A DNA stretch of 64,000 nt from contig JADKKH010000002.1 of the NCBI GenBank assembly GCA_016720585.1, forward strand, positions 248,001 through 312,000, read 5' to 3'. The position numbers were made by a program, and so were the translations under genes. The notes below the pieces were generated by a model, which was given only the letters and a program-made list of their open reading frames with translations, ran no database searches and was not told the DNA's origin. Positions 51,094-59,578 of this stretch are shown here, piece by piece; position 1 is the stretch's first letter; every line of letters starts with the position of its first letter. The DNA is from Chitinophagaceae bacterium (GTDB taxonomy: Bacteria > Bacteroidota > Bacteroidia > Chitinophagales > Chitinophagaceae).

Positions 51094-51720
51094 TTACCAA
51101 TCTTTCGCCTGTGAACCACCTGATTTTGTCTTTTCTTTCTGTACACGCTGCTGCACTTCTTTTTCTTTCTGCTGGAGCAATTTGAGTCGTTGTTCCGCTT
51201 CTTTGGGGGACATCCGGGATTGCGGCTGTTTTTTGGGGTCTTCTTTCTCTTTCTTTTGCCGGTCGTTCTCTTTCTTTTTTTTCGGATTTTTCTTTTTTAT
51301 TTCCAGCAAGGCTTTTTGCAGGTTTTCCCGGGCTTCTTTATCATCGGCATTATTGCGGAGCGCATTTTTATAGGCTTCAATACTTTCTTCCAGGTTCATC
51401 TGACGGCTTAATATCACCCCTTTATTATAAAATGCTTTTGAACGCAACTCTTTTTCAGTAGCCCTAACGGAAACTTCTGTGAACAGGCTGGCTGCTTCTA
51501 CTTTTTTATCCTGTTTATAAAAAGCGTTGGCCTGGTTAAACCTGGCAATAGTGTTTGCCGGATCTGTTTCAACTGCTTTTGTATATTCCTCTGTAGCCCT
51601 GGCAAACTGTTGTTGTTTATAAAATTCATTTCCTGCCCTAATTGCTTTTTCTGCTTCTTTTCCCTGGGAAAATGAATACTGCGAAAACAAAAGCACTAAT
51701 ATCATCAAGGTATTCTTCAT
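51094..51720 (-). CDS. BatC-like tetratricopeptide protein
   Basis: From ATG 51720 the protein has 208 residues: a signal peptide (MKNTLMILVLLFSQYSFSQ), about four TPR motifs (about 30-150; AIRAGNEFYKQQQFARATEEY) and a basic Lys/Glu/Gln-rich tail. It resembles BatC of the Bacteroides aerotolerance operon. The ATG overlaps the VWA gene stop by 4 bp, so the two are coupled. It is probably periplasmic or surface-anchored and binds a partner by its TPRs. The rest of the Bat operon is not seen nearby. Confidence 0.86.
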   Translation of the reverse strand: MKNTLMILVLLFSQYSFSQGKEAEKAIRAGNEFYKQQQFARATEEYTKAVETDPANTIARFNQANAFYKQDKKVEAASLFTEVSVRATEKELRSKAFYNKGVILSRQMNLEESIEAYKNALRNNADDKEARENLQKALLEIKKKNPKKKKENDRQKKEKEDPKKQPQSRMSPKEAEQRLKLLQQKEKEVQQRVQKEKTKSGGSQAKDW

Positions 51721-52640
51721 AGGGCGGATATTCTTTTTCGTTCCGGAATAAAATTTTCGACGCCCAGCAAAATGAACATTAACGCTGCAAACCATATATA
51801 ATAGGTATTGAAATTTATCTGCGACATATCAACAAACGATTTCCGGTCAATCTGGGAAAATTGTTTTGTCAATGCTGATACCGCCGCATCACTACCCAGG
51901 AGATGAATATATATGCCATTTGTTTTTTCCGCGATCTGCTTTAGTTCTTCCTCATTCAGCCGGGAAATGACCGGGTTTCCTGTTTCATCTTTTTTTATTT
52001 CCCCGGTCGCAGGGTCCACAATCGTAGTGCCTTCCGGTGAACCAATACCAATCGTATTGATCATCACCCCCTGCCCTGCTAATTTTTTTGCTGTCGCTAC
52101 CGCATCTTCATCATGATCTTCCCCATCCGAAATAAGCACCACTGTTTTAAATTTATTACCTGCATCCGTAAACGCATTTACACTCATATTCAAGGCATCG
52201 CTGATTACGGTTCCCTGTTGGGGCACAGCCTCAGGACTGGCCGACGATACAAAAAGCCCGGCAGCTCCATGATCGGTGGTGAGCGGCATTTGCAGGTAAG
52301 CCTTTCCGGCAAAAAGAATTAAGGCAACCCGGTCATTGGGCATTTCATTCATCAGTTTTGAAATGAATTGCTTGGCCCTTTCCAGCCGGTTGGGAGCAGG
52401 GTCTGCCGCCAGCATACTTTTACTTACATCTAATGCTATGGCAATATCAATCCCCTTTCTATTAACGGCATTTGATTCACCGGGGTTCCGGGGATTCATT
52501 ACAGCAATAACACCCAACATAAAAGCAACCGAAAGAATAATAAATTTCGTGGTAAATAACCGGGAAGAATAGTTACTGATCAATGCCTTTACTAATTTTT
52601 CATCCCCGATTCTCCGGGTAATTTTCTTCTTCCATAGCAA
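51717..52640 (-). CDS. BatB-like von Willebrand factor A protein, N-terminus frameshifted
   Basis: The 307 codons from TTG 52640 encode a VWA domain with the MIDAS motif ALDVSKSML (about 70-78; DxSxS) and later LISDGEDHDED. It has a membrane helix near 31-49 and a second near the end. The first membrane segment expected for BatB (FQYKEFAWLFAGVAVLVLL) lies directly upstream in another frame (52641-52720), so the gene looks broken by a one-base loss near a T5 run at about 52650. It may be a sequencing artefact. It is coupled to the BatC-like gene. Confidence 0.85.
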   Translation of the reverse strand: MLWKKKITRRIGDEKLVKALISNYSSRLFTTKFIILSVAFMLGVIAVMNPRNPGESNAVNRKGIDIAIALDVSKSMLAADPAPNRLERAKQFISKLMNEMPNDRVALILFAGKAYLQMPLTTDHGAAGLFVSSASPEAVPQQGTVISDALNMSVNAFTDAGNKFKTVVLISDGEDHDEDAVATAKKLAGQGVMINTIGIGSPEGTTIVDPATGEIKKDETGNPVISRLNEEELKQIAEKTNGIYIHLLGSDAAVSALTKQFSQIDRKSFVDMSQINFNTYYIWFAALMFILLGVENFIPERKRISAL

Positions 52641-52720
52641 TAAGTTAGAAAAAGCAGTACCAGGACGGCAACACCGGCAAAAAGCCAGGCAAACTCTTTA
52701 TATTGAAACTGGAATGACAA
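52641..52720 (-). pseudogene. Displaced N-terminal segment of the BatB-like gene
   Basis: From TTG 52720 the frame reads SFQFQYKEFAWLFAGVAVLV, the typical BatB/BatA first helix, then goes out of frame with the downstream VWA part. One extra base in the T run would join them. Confidence 0.75.
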
Positions 52721-52847
52721 TTTAAAAATTTCTCAATCTGGCAATTTGAAAATAAATACCGGGCACTGTGGAATAGCAATAATTAAACCAATAGTAACAC
52801 ATTACCGAATTGAGCCATTGTTAAATTACGTAATTGGCTAATTCACG

Positions 52848-53660
52848 CTACATTTTCCCTTCAAAAAATCCCAGGTACTTAAGCATATCCTTCAGCATCT
52901 TTATCCGCACCGGTTTCATATCAAAATCTTTATCCGGGGATTCTATATTCAATACAAAAAAATAGGGATGCTTATTTTCCTCGATCCAGCCTACTATCCA
53001 GCCAATAGCATGCCCTTTTTCGGTAAAACCCCAGCCGGTTTTGTATCCGAGCCTGTAATTAGCGTTGTCTTCAAACAACATAGCTCTCTTTACAGTTTCC
53101 TGGTAGCTTTTAAAGAACGGCAACTGATCAAAATATAATTTTTTTACCAGCCCCAGTTCCTCATCAGCTGTAATCTTCAGTGAGTTATCCAACCAGAAAG
53201 AGTCAATGGCTGTGGTTATTTTTCTGGTGCCATATCTTAAAGAATCAAGCCAAAGCTGCATCGTATCTTTTCCAATCCGACGGGCAACTTCCTGGTAATA
53301 GGGAACAGATGACATACGGAAGGCATTATACATGTTGAGGTCCTGGTTCCAGTCGGCATTCCAGCGTTTTACACCATCCCATTTTATCACCATACTGTCA
53401 TTACTGATCTTGCCGGTTTGCAAACCAATCAGTGAATTGACTATTTTAAAAGTGGACGCAGGTAAATAACTGCTGTCCCGGTACCGGCCCAGGTTATGCA
53501 CCGTGAACTTGCCGGTACCATTATCCATCAGGGCAAAACAGCCTTCTACTTTGTTTTCGTCAAAATATTTTTTCAGGGACTTATCCTTAGTTACATTGTT
53601 TTGCGAGCAGGCAGCAAGGAAAACAATAAGCAGAAAATAGCAGGAACGAAATCTGATCAC
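52848..53660 (-). CDS. Class D beta-lactamase (OXA-type), lipoprotein
   Basis: This 270-residue protein has a lipoprotein-like signal (LLIVFLAACSQ, Cys18). The class D motifs are S69-T-F-K72 (nucleophile and carbamylated Lys), S117-x-V119 and K207-T-G. The YGN motif is YGT (143-145). FWLDNSLKIT carries the Trp that contacts the Lys. It should acylate or hydrolyse beta-lactams in the periplasm and give intrinsic resistance. A BlaR-type sensor relative is less likely given its single domain. Hydrolysis spectrum unknown. Confidence 0.93.
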   Translation of the reverse strand: MIRFRSCYFLLIVFLAACSQNNVTKDKSLKKYFDENKVEGCFALMDNGTGKFTVHNLGRYRDSSYLPASTFKIVNSLIGLQTGKISNDSMVIKWDGVKRWNADWNQDLNMYNAFRMSSVPYYQEVARRIGKDTMQLWLDSLRYGTRKITTAIDSFWLDNSLKITADEELGLVKKLYFDQLPFFKSYQETVKRAMLFEDNANYRLGYKTGWGFTEKGHAIGWIVGWIEENKHPYFFVLNIESPDKDFDMKPVRIKMLKDMLKYLGFFEGKM

Positions 53661-53783
53661 CGGTAAATAATTTGCTCAAAGGTAAAGCCCCACAGTTTAT
53701 TCTGGTCAAATTCACTTTGGAGTACCCTTTTTGTCCTTAACAACCTGTTTAGTTGAGGCGCACCGGAGATGTATCCCATTAAA

Positions 53784-53812
53784 TAAAAAAGTCCCGGCGA
53801 TAAACCGGGACC
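53784..53812 (-). terminator. Intrinsic terminator of the small lipoprotein gene
   Basis: GTCCCGG / CCGGGAC form a 7-bp stem with a 7-base loop. On the minus strand it is followed by a T6 run. Confidence 0.82.
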
Positions 53813-53837
53813 AAATCTTTTTTCGTGTGGAATGTCC

Positions 53838-53966
53838 TTACATATAAAAACCACCCTTTTGTTTGTAATGCTTAACCCCCTGGCAATCCCTTTTGGTTGC
53901 CGCGCAGGAACTTAAAACAAACATAACTGTAGCCATAAAAGCTAAACCAAGCAAAAACTTCTTCAT
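53838..53966 (-). CDS. Small 42-residue lipoprotein
   Basis: ATG at 53966 opens a 42-residue frame that reads MKKFLLGLAFMATVMFVL, then SSCAATKRDCQGVKHYKQKG and GFYM. This is a clean lipoprotein signal with lipobox LSSC at residue 21 and a short polar tail with a second Cys. A strong terminator follows 26 bases after the stop, which supports it as a real transcription unit. I do not know its function. It lies between the beta-lactamase gene and the divergent lipoprotein gene. Confidence 0.78.
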   Translation of the reverse strand: MKKFLLGLAFMATVMFVLSSCAATKRDCQGVKHYKQKGGFYM

Positions 53967-54201
53967 ACTTTCAAAATAAAAGTTGGGTCAACAAATTAAT
54001 TAAGGAAATTCCAGAGGATGTTTGGTGGGTAGAGTTTAGACCATCGTTGTAGAAAACGAAAGTAATACCCGGATATTGCTTTTCATAGCTTTTGGCCGTT
54101 TTTTTCTTTAGCCTCTATGAAAAAATACCCAAAAGCCTGTTTTTATCGTAAAAACCCGAATTGACGTACTTTTAGGATATCTAATCATTAAATCATTTAT
54201 T

Positions 54202-54801
54202 ATGAAACGATTCCCTTCCTTTTTAGTTGTTTTTATCCTCCTGATAGGAGCCTGTAATAATAATAAGTCCAAAGACAGTGTCACGGTAACCAGTAAAGAC
54301 GGTGATGAAACGGTGACTATCGATCCAAAACAGATGCAGAATGCCGCAGAAGATATGGTGAAGATGAAAGATGAACTGGGTAAATTAACACCCCTGAATA
54401 CGGACCAGTTAAAAGCCTTGTTACCCGAACAATTAATGGGAGCGGCCCGGTCAGATATGAATGTAGCTTCAGCCATGGGTGCCTCCACTGCAGAAGCTAA
54501 ATATGAAATAAATGACAGCACCGATATCCGATTGAATATTATTGATTGTGCCGGACCGGGTGGTGCGGGTATTTACAGTATGCAATATCTCGGCATGTTT
54601 AATTTCCAGGAAGAAAACGAAGACGAGTACACCAAGACCATTGACTTTAATGGCGGAAAAGGATTTGAAAATTGTAAGAAGACCCGTAGTGAATGCACGC
54701 TTACTTATTTCAGTGGTGGCCGTTTCCTCGTTTCACTGGAGGGAAATAATGTGGGGATTGATGCTTTGAAAAGCGCGGCGAAGGGGATGAATATTAAATG
54801 A
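54202..54801 (+). CDS. Hypothetical lipoprotein
   Basis: This 199-residue protein has a lipoprotein signal (FILLIGACNNNKSKD, Cys at about 18). An acidic mature region follows, including an internal GAGIYSMQYLGMF and a C-terminal FSGGRFLVSLEGNNVGIDALK. I do not recognise the family. A structure resembling other Bacteroidota outer lipoproteins is possible. It is followed by the second 126-bp palindromic element. Confidence 0.8.
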   Translation: MKRFPSFLVVFILLIGACNNNKSKDSVTVTSKDGDETVTIDPKQMQNAAEDMVKMKDELGKLTPLNTDQLKALLPEQLMGAARSDMNVASAMGASTAEAKYEINDSTDIRLNIIDCAGPGGAGIYSMQYLGMFNFQEENEDEYTKTIDFNGGKGFENCKKTRSECTLTYFSGGRFLVSLEGNNVGIDALKSAAKGMNIK

Positions 54802-54825
54802 GTTGAAATAAAAGAAAAAAAATGA

Positions 54826-54951
54826 GGCTGTCTCAAAAGGGTCAATCTTTGTCATATTGAGCTATGACGAAATAGGATAAAGATTGACCAGCAAATTTGT
54901 AAAAATTTCGATAAACTCAATGTGACAAATTTGCTGGCTTTTGAGACAGCC
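54826..54951. mobile_element. 126-bp MITE-like element, copy 2 (inverted relative to copy 1)
   Basis: The reverse complement is identical to 45354-45479 except at two neighbouring positions in one hairpin loop. It has the same terminal inverted repeats (GGCTGTCTCAAAAG) and the same position between two convergent gene ends. Flanks are A-rich on the left and T-rich on the right. Confidence 0.93.
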
Positions 54952-54972
54952 TCATTTTTATTACCAGAGAAT

Positions 54973-56166
54973 TTATATTTTTTTCAACACCCCCAACTCC
55001 TTTCCAATCTTTGTAAACGCAACAATCGCTTTATCCAGATGTTTTTGCTCATGTGCCGCACTTAACTGCACTCTTATCCTCGCCTGTCCTTTCGCTACAA
55101 CCGGAAAGAAGAAACCAATCACATAAATGCCTTCTTCCAAAAGTTTAGCTGCCATGGTCTGAGCCAGCACCGCATCATACAACATGATGGGGACGATAGG
55201 ATGATCACCGGGTTTGATATCGAAACCGGCTTCGGTCATTTTAGTACGGAAGTATCTGGTATTGTATTCTAATTTATCCCGGAGTTCGGTTGTTTCAGTC
55301 AGCATATCCAGCACGGCTATTGAAGCACCAACAATAGAAGGAGCCAATGTATTACTGAATAAATAGGGTCTTGATTTCTGCCGCAGCATATCAATGATCT
55401 CTTTTCTGCCGGAAGTAAATCCACCCGAGGCACCACCCAATGCTTTACCCAACGTACCGGTGATGATATCGATCTTCCCCATCACACCCCGGTATTCATG
55501 CGTGCCCCTGCCTGTTTTTCCCAAAAATCCCGAAGAATGACATTCATCGATCATAATACAGGCATCATATTGTTCTGCCAGTTTAACTATTTCATCCAGC
55601 CGGGCAATAGTGCCATCCATACTGAAGGAGCCATCCGTAACAATAATACGGCTGCGGAGATGGGCGGATTCTTTCAGCTTTGCTTCCAGGTCTTCCATAT
55701 TATTATGCTCATACCGGAAACGTTGTGCCTTGCACAACCGTACACCATCAATGATGGATGCATGGTTCAATGCATCTGAGATGATGGCATCTTCCTCATT
55801 AAATAAGGGTTCAAACACCCCACCATTGGCATCAAAAGCCGCTGCATATAAGATAGTATCTTCTACTCCCAGAAATCTTGAGATCTTTTCTTCCAGTTCT
55901 TTATGAATATCCTGTGTGCCACAGATAAACCGTACACTGCTCATCCCGTACCCTCTTTTATCAATGGCTTTATGCGCCGCTTCAATCACTTTGGGATGAC
56001 TTGATAATCCCAGGTAATTATTGGCACAAAAGTTCAGGACTGTTTTACCGTTTACGGTTATTTCAGCGCCCTGCGGACTTGTAATGATCCTTTCAGTTTT
56101 AAACAGACCGGCCGTTTTAATATCTTCCACTTCTTTGGCTATGCGTTGCACTAATTTTTCATTCAT
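54973..56166 (-). CDS. kbl: Glycine C-acetyltransferase (2-amino-3-ketobutyrate CoA ligase)
   Basis: From ATG 56166 the protein has 397 residues. This alpha-oxoamine synthase has the NFCANNYLGLSSHP N-terminal motif, SVRFICGTQDIHKELE, and the PLP Lys in TGTLGKALGGASGG. It cleaves 2-amino-3-ketobutyrate with CoA to glycine and acetyl-CoA in threonine catabolism, normally with threonine dehydrogenase, which is not seen here. The Met upstream of 56166 in the longer frame gives a non-family extension. Confidence 0.94.
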   Translation of the reverse strand: MNEKLVQRIAKEVEDIKTAGLFKTERIITSPQGAEITVNGKTVLNFCANNYLGLSSHPKVIEAAHKAIDKRGYGMSSVRFICGTQDIHKELEEKISRFLGVEDTILYAAAFDANGGVFEPLFNEEDAIISDALNHASIIDGVRLCKAQRFRYEHNNMEDLEAKLKESAHLRSRIIVTDGSFSMDGTIARLDEIVKLAEQYDACIMIDECHSSGFLGKTGRGTHEYRGVMGKIDIITGTLGKALGGASGGFTSGRKEIIDMLRQKSRPYLFSNTLAPSIVGASIAVLDMLTETTELRDKLEYNTRYFRTKMTEAGFDIKPGDHPIVPIMLYDAVLAQTMAAKLLEEGIYVIGFFFPVVAKGQARIRVQLSAAHEQKHLDKAIVAFTKIGKELGVLKKI

Positions 56167-56338
56167 AAAGCAGTATTTACCGGCAAATATAATCATACCC
56201 ACTTCTGAAAAAATTTGAAAAGTTTTGAAGCTTCCCGTTTGTTTTTACCTCGAATAACCAAAACCCGCTTGAAGGATAATTATAAGAAACCTGTAACATT
56301 TGTCTCACTACTTTCGTCCCATCACAAAACCGGCTAAT

Positions 56339-56557
56339 ATGAGGAAGAAAAACTGGACTCTTTTCGGCATTACTGCTGTTTTACTGGCGATAAGCCTGAT
56401 AGCTTTCCGCCCCTCTCCCGGAAATACAACGGAAAAACCCACTTGCTGTAAAAAGATGAATGAATGCTCCCAAAAGGAGAAGAAAGCTGCAGCTGACGAT
56501 ATCCTTCTGGAAAGCCTCTCCCGCCAGTTTATTGCCATCAGTCCTCTTGTTTATTGA
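56339..56557 (+). CDS. Small single-pass membrane protein with cysteines
   Basis: From ATG 56339 the protein has 72 residues: a basic start (MRKKNWTLFG), one hydrophobic helix (ITAVLLAISLIAF), then PTCCKKMNECSQKEKK with three cysteines. I do not recognise it. It precedes the ECF sigma gene, but a spacing of 135 bp with a palindrome makes an operon uncertain. Confidence 0.6.
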   Translation: MRKKNWTLFGITAVLLAISLIAFRPSPGNTTEKPTCCKKMNECSQKEKKAAADDILLESLSRQFIAISPLVY

Positions 56558-56665
56558 TTTCCAGTCTTTAAGATCAATAAAAAAAGTTTATTTTTTCTGT
56601 AACCAATTGGCCTTCCGGCCGTTTTACATAACAAAGCAGGCTGTATTAATTATTTTTACCTGCTT

Positions 56666-56681
56666 CCCGATAGCTATCGGG
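56666..56681. repeat. Perfect palindrome CCCGATAGCTATCGGG
   Basis: A 16-bp perfect palindrome 11 bases before the ECF sigma start. Related copies are at 31567 and 48160. It could be an operator or simply a repeat. Confidence 0.7.
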
Positions 56682-56692
56682 ACCGGCTGTTT

Positions 56693-57178
56693 ATGACCGA
56701 ACGAGAATACAACGAATGTGTTACCACGTATGCAGATAATGTGTACCGGTTCATCCTGAAAAATCTTCGCCATGAGGAAGATGCCCGGGATGTGGTACAG
56801 ACTGCCTTTGAGAAAATGTGGCGCAACCGGGAAGATGTGGATGCAGCGAAATGCAAATCGTATCTTTTTACTGTAGCCTACCACCAGATGATTGATCATA
56901 TCCGGAAAGTGAAGCGGATACAATTGCGTGAGGAATTTAGAGAGGATGCCAGAATAGAAAACCGGCCGGCAAATAATTTGAAAAAAATTCTGGATGAAGC
57001 CTTAAGCCGTCTAGGTGAAACACAACGTTCGCTGGTTTTGCTGAAAGATTATGAAGGATATAGTTATGAAGAAATAGGTCAGATCATGAACCTGAACGCC
57101 AGCCAGGTGAAAGTGTACCTGCACCGGGCAAGGGTACAATTAAAAGAGTACCTGGTAAAAATGGAAAACGTTATTTAA
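56693..57178 (+). CDS. RNA polymerase ECF sigma factor
   Basis: This 161-residue protein has region 2 (YADNVYRFILKNLRHEEDARDVVQTAFEKMW, 11-41) and region 4 with LKDYEGYSYEEIGQIMNLNASQVKVYLHRAR. It directs polymerase to a small regulon, often envelope stress or nutrient signals. The next gene, 2 bp later, encodes a membrane protein with a cytoplasmic N-terminal part that is probably its anti-sigma. It may autoregulate through the region at 56660-56690. Confidence 0.93.
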   Translation: MTEREYNECVTTYADNVYRFILKNLRHEEDARDVVQTAFEKMWRNREDVDAAKCKSYLFTVAYHQMIDHIRKVKRIQLREEFREDARIENRPANNLKKILDEALSRLGETQRSLVLLKDYEGYSYEEIGQIMNLNASQVKVYLHRARVQLKEYLVKMENVI

Positions 57179-57180
57179 TA

Positions 57181-58362
57181 ATGAACATCGACCGCCATAA
57201 TTACGAAGAGTATTTTATCCTGTATATGGATAATGAGCTCAGCCGCGATGACCGTCGCATGGTGGAGGCATTTGTGTTACAGCACCCTGACCTGAAAGAA
57301 GAACTCGATGTATTGTTGCAATTCAAACTTACCCCTGATACGCAAATTGTATTTGAAGGCAAAGAGGAACTGATGAAAGCAAACCTGCCTGCCGGACAGG
57401 CAAGTGGGGTTACCCCCCTGAGTCTTTCAAATTATGAAGAATGGCTGGTATTATATATGGATCATGAACTGACACCCGGGCAAAAGAAAACGGTTGAACA
57501 ATTCATCACTATTAATCCATCCATCAGAGCAGAATATAATTTACTACAGCGCACTAAACTGCAGCAGGAGCAAGTCATTTTCGCAAATAAAGAATCCTTA
57601 TACAGAAAAGCAGAAAATTCCGATAACAATCGAACCCGAATAGGGCCTTTTCGCTGGTGGAGGTTGGCAGCCGCTGTATTGATACTGGCATTGGGTTTAA
57701 CAACCGTAATTGTATTAAATAATAAACCTTCCGGTACTAAAGGCAGCGAAGTTGCTACCATTCCGGCGAACCGGACAATTCCCACCGTACAGCCCGGTAA
57801 AAATGACTTTGTATCCGGCACCACTGAAAAAAATGCTCCGGTCAACAACCCGGTTGCAACCACTGATCTGAAACACGATATTACTCCGGTCATAAAAGAG
57901 ACGGTTAATAATACTGTAGCTGTTAAGCAAAAGAATACAGTGACAAAAAATCAGTTACCCAAAAATGTATTGCCGGAAACTATAAAGAACGAACCAGTTA
58001 TTGCCCAAACTACTGAAAAGCCCACCAATAACCTGCCCGTACCCCTCAACAATCCGAATATTAATAAGAATGATGCATCCAATAATACCGTGGCCAGCGT
58101 CCAGGTACCTAAAGAAATTACGAATCCAAAAAATACATCAGCCAATGTTGCTGTAACAAATGAACCAGCTACTCCGTCAAACATTATACAGGCATCCTAT
58201 CCCGGAGATCAAGCAGACCTTGACCAAAGCAGCGGCAAAAAAAATAAGCTTCGTGGCTTCTTCCGGAAAGTAACACGGACTTTTGAGAAAAGAACAAATA
58301 TTGACGCAACAGATGATGACAACAAATTATTAGTAGCCGGGCTGGCCATTAAATTGAAATAA
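57181..58362 (+). CDS. Anti-sigma factor-like membrane protein with duplicated N-terminal module
   Basis: This 393-residue protein has two copies of a helical module (about 1-60 and 83-145) beginning NYEEYFILYMDNELS and NYEEWLVLYMDHELT. A membrane helix (RLAAAVLILALGLTTVIVL, about 162-180) and a long Asn/Thr/Pro-rich periplasmic stretch follow. The first halves resemble anti-sigma N-terminal domains that bind sigma. It lies 2 bp after the ECF gene. Between the modules a palindromic repeat adds LPAGQASG. Confidence 0.83.
   Translation: MNIDRHNYEEYFILYMDNELSRDDRRMVEAFVLQHPDLKEELDVLLQFKLTPDTQIVFEGKEELMKANLPAGQASGVTPLSLSNYEEWLVLYMDHELTPGQKKTVEQFITINPSIRAEYNLLQRTKLQQEQVIFANKESLYRKAENSDNNRTRIGPFRWWRLAAAVLILALGLTTVIVLNNKPSGTKGSEVATIPANRTIPTVQPGKNDFVSGTTEKNAPVNNPVATTDLKHDITPVIKETVNNTVAVKQKNTVTKNQLPKNVLPETIKNEPVIAQTTEKPTNNLPVPLNNPNINKNDASNNTVASVQVPKEITNPKNTSANVAVTNEPATPSNIIQASYPGDQADLDQSSGKKNKLRGFFRKVTRTFEKRTNIDATDDDNKLLVAGLAIKLK
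57384..57403. repeat. Palindromic repeat inside the anti-sigma gene
   Basis: The reverse complement of TGCCTGTCCGGCAGGCAGG, the same 19-mer found in the META gene (18704-18724), in opposite orientation and a different frame. It sits between the two helical modules. Confidence 0.85.
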
Positions 58363-58409
58363 CCCTCCGGCTGGCCCAGGATGAAAAAAAATTAATTAAA
58401 CAGTAAACA

Positions 58410-59285
58410 ATGAAGAAGATGAAAAGGATTTTTACCCTATGCGTAGCCCTATGTACCCTCCTTACCGGTTTCGCACAAACAGACACAACGGGCAAACAAA
58501 ACCCGTCTCCGAAAGATGACACGATCCGCATTGGCGGTATGATCATTATCCGTAAAGCCGGCAGTAAAGAGCGGGAGATCGTTAAAGACAAAGAATACAA
58601 AATGAAGAATCGCCGGGGCGAAAAACCTTCCAACCTCACAACCAACTGGTGGATATTCGATTTGGGATTTTCTAATTACCAGGATAATACCAATTACGGA
58701 AGTACCGCTGCACAGGCTTATGCACCCGGCAGCAATGCTTCCTGGTTTGATCTGAAGGACAGCAAATCCCGCAACGTGAATGTCTGGTTCTTTATGCAAA
58801 AATTAAATGTGGTCAAACATGTCGTAAATCTTAAATATGGCCTTGGTCTTGAGCTAAATAATTATCGTTTCAAACAACATATCCGTTACCTGGAAAATAC
58901 AACCGCCATCCCTGATCCACCCAGGGTCATCCTTGACGGAACCGCAGGTCGTTCCTATGAAAAAGATAAATTAGCTGCTGACTATATTACAGTACCTATG
59001 ATGATTAATTTTAATTTCACACCAAACCGTAAAAAAGGATTTGGACTCAGCGCAGGTATCAGTGCAGGCTACCTCTACAGTGCCCGCAACAAAACCGTTA
59101 CTTCAGACGAAAAGAAAAAGAAAGCAAAAGATGATTTTGAACTGGAGCGCTGGAAACTTTCCTATATAGCCGAACTGGCACTGGGACCGGTCCGCTTTTA
59201 TGGCTCGTATGCTTTTAAAAGCATGTACGAAAGAGGCCTGGATGTTAAGCCCTATAATTTCGGATTCAGATTTAGTAATTGGTAA
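58410..59285 (+). CDS. Outer-membrane beta-barrel protein (PorT-like) of the sigma/anti-sigma cluster
   Basis: This 291-residue protein has a signal peptide (MKKMKRIFTLCVALCTLLTG, about 1-23). A region of alternating aromatic beta strands ends FGFRFSNW, which has a C-terminal aromatic as in outer-membrane barrels. It may be the gene controlled by, or the sensor for, the preceding ECF/anti-sigma pair, 47 bp upstream. The exact family is not recognised beyond a porin-like barrel. It is followed by a strong terminator. Confidence 0.82.
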   Translation: MKKMKRIFTLCVALCTLLTGFAQTDTTGKQNPSPKDDTIRIGGMIIIRKAGSKEREIVKDKEYKMKNRRGEKPSNLTTNWWIFDLGFSNYQDNTNYGSTAAQAYAPGSNASWFDLKDSKSRNVNVWFFMQKLNVVKHVVNLKYGLGLELNNYRFKQHIRYLENTTAIPDPPRVILDGTAGRSYEKDKLAADYITVPMMINFNFTPNRKKGFGLSAGISAGYLYSARNKTVTSDEKKKKAKDDFELERWKLSYIAELALGPVRFYGSYAFKSMYERGLDVKPYNFGFRFSNW

Positions 59286-59308
59286 TCTTACTTACTCCGT
59301 TCACAGAT

Positions 59309-59337
59309 AGCTGCTGGTAAAAACCAGCAGCTTTTTT
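59309..59337 (+). terminator. Intrinsic terminator of the ECF/anti-sigma/barrel operon
   Basis: AGCTGCTGGT / ACCAGCAGCT form a 10-bp stem with a 4-base loop, followed by a T6 run. Confidence 0.92.
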
Positions 59338-59398
59338 ATTGATGCAACGCAAGATTACTTTCACCAAACGAGTTTCTTTTCTAAACGTGACGTTAAAA

Positions 59399-59523
59399 CC
59401 TGCTTGCCGGCCGGCAGACATATCCACATTGATAAAATAATATTTCATGGCACGACGTTTGAACAAATGGACGGTTACTGATTTTGCCATGAAATAATTA
59501 CTGCACCTGCCTGATGGCAGGCA
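59399..59523. repeat. Two TGCCGGCAGGCA-family palindromes in the 293-bp gap
   Basis: Copies lie at 59399-59418 (imperfect) and 59508-59523 (TGCCTGATGGCAGGCA). The rest of the 59286-59578 gap shows no gene that I can support. Confidence 0.55.
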
Positions 59524-59578
59524 TACCCACCTTACGCAGCCTGGTTACATCTGGCAGTTATGAAAACACAAATAGCAT

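Noticed and set aside
53657..53854. 65-codon minus-strand frame next to the beta-lactamase gene
   Set aside because: It runs through the terminator hairpin and overlaps the small lipoprotein gene, which has a much better signal.
59272..59490. 72-codon minus-strand frame after the barrel gene
   Set aside because: It crosses the terminator and a palindromic repeat and has no family features.
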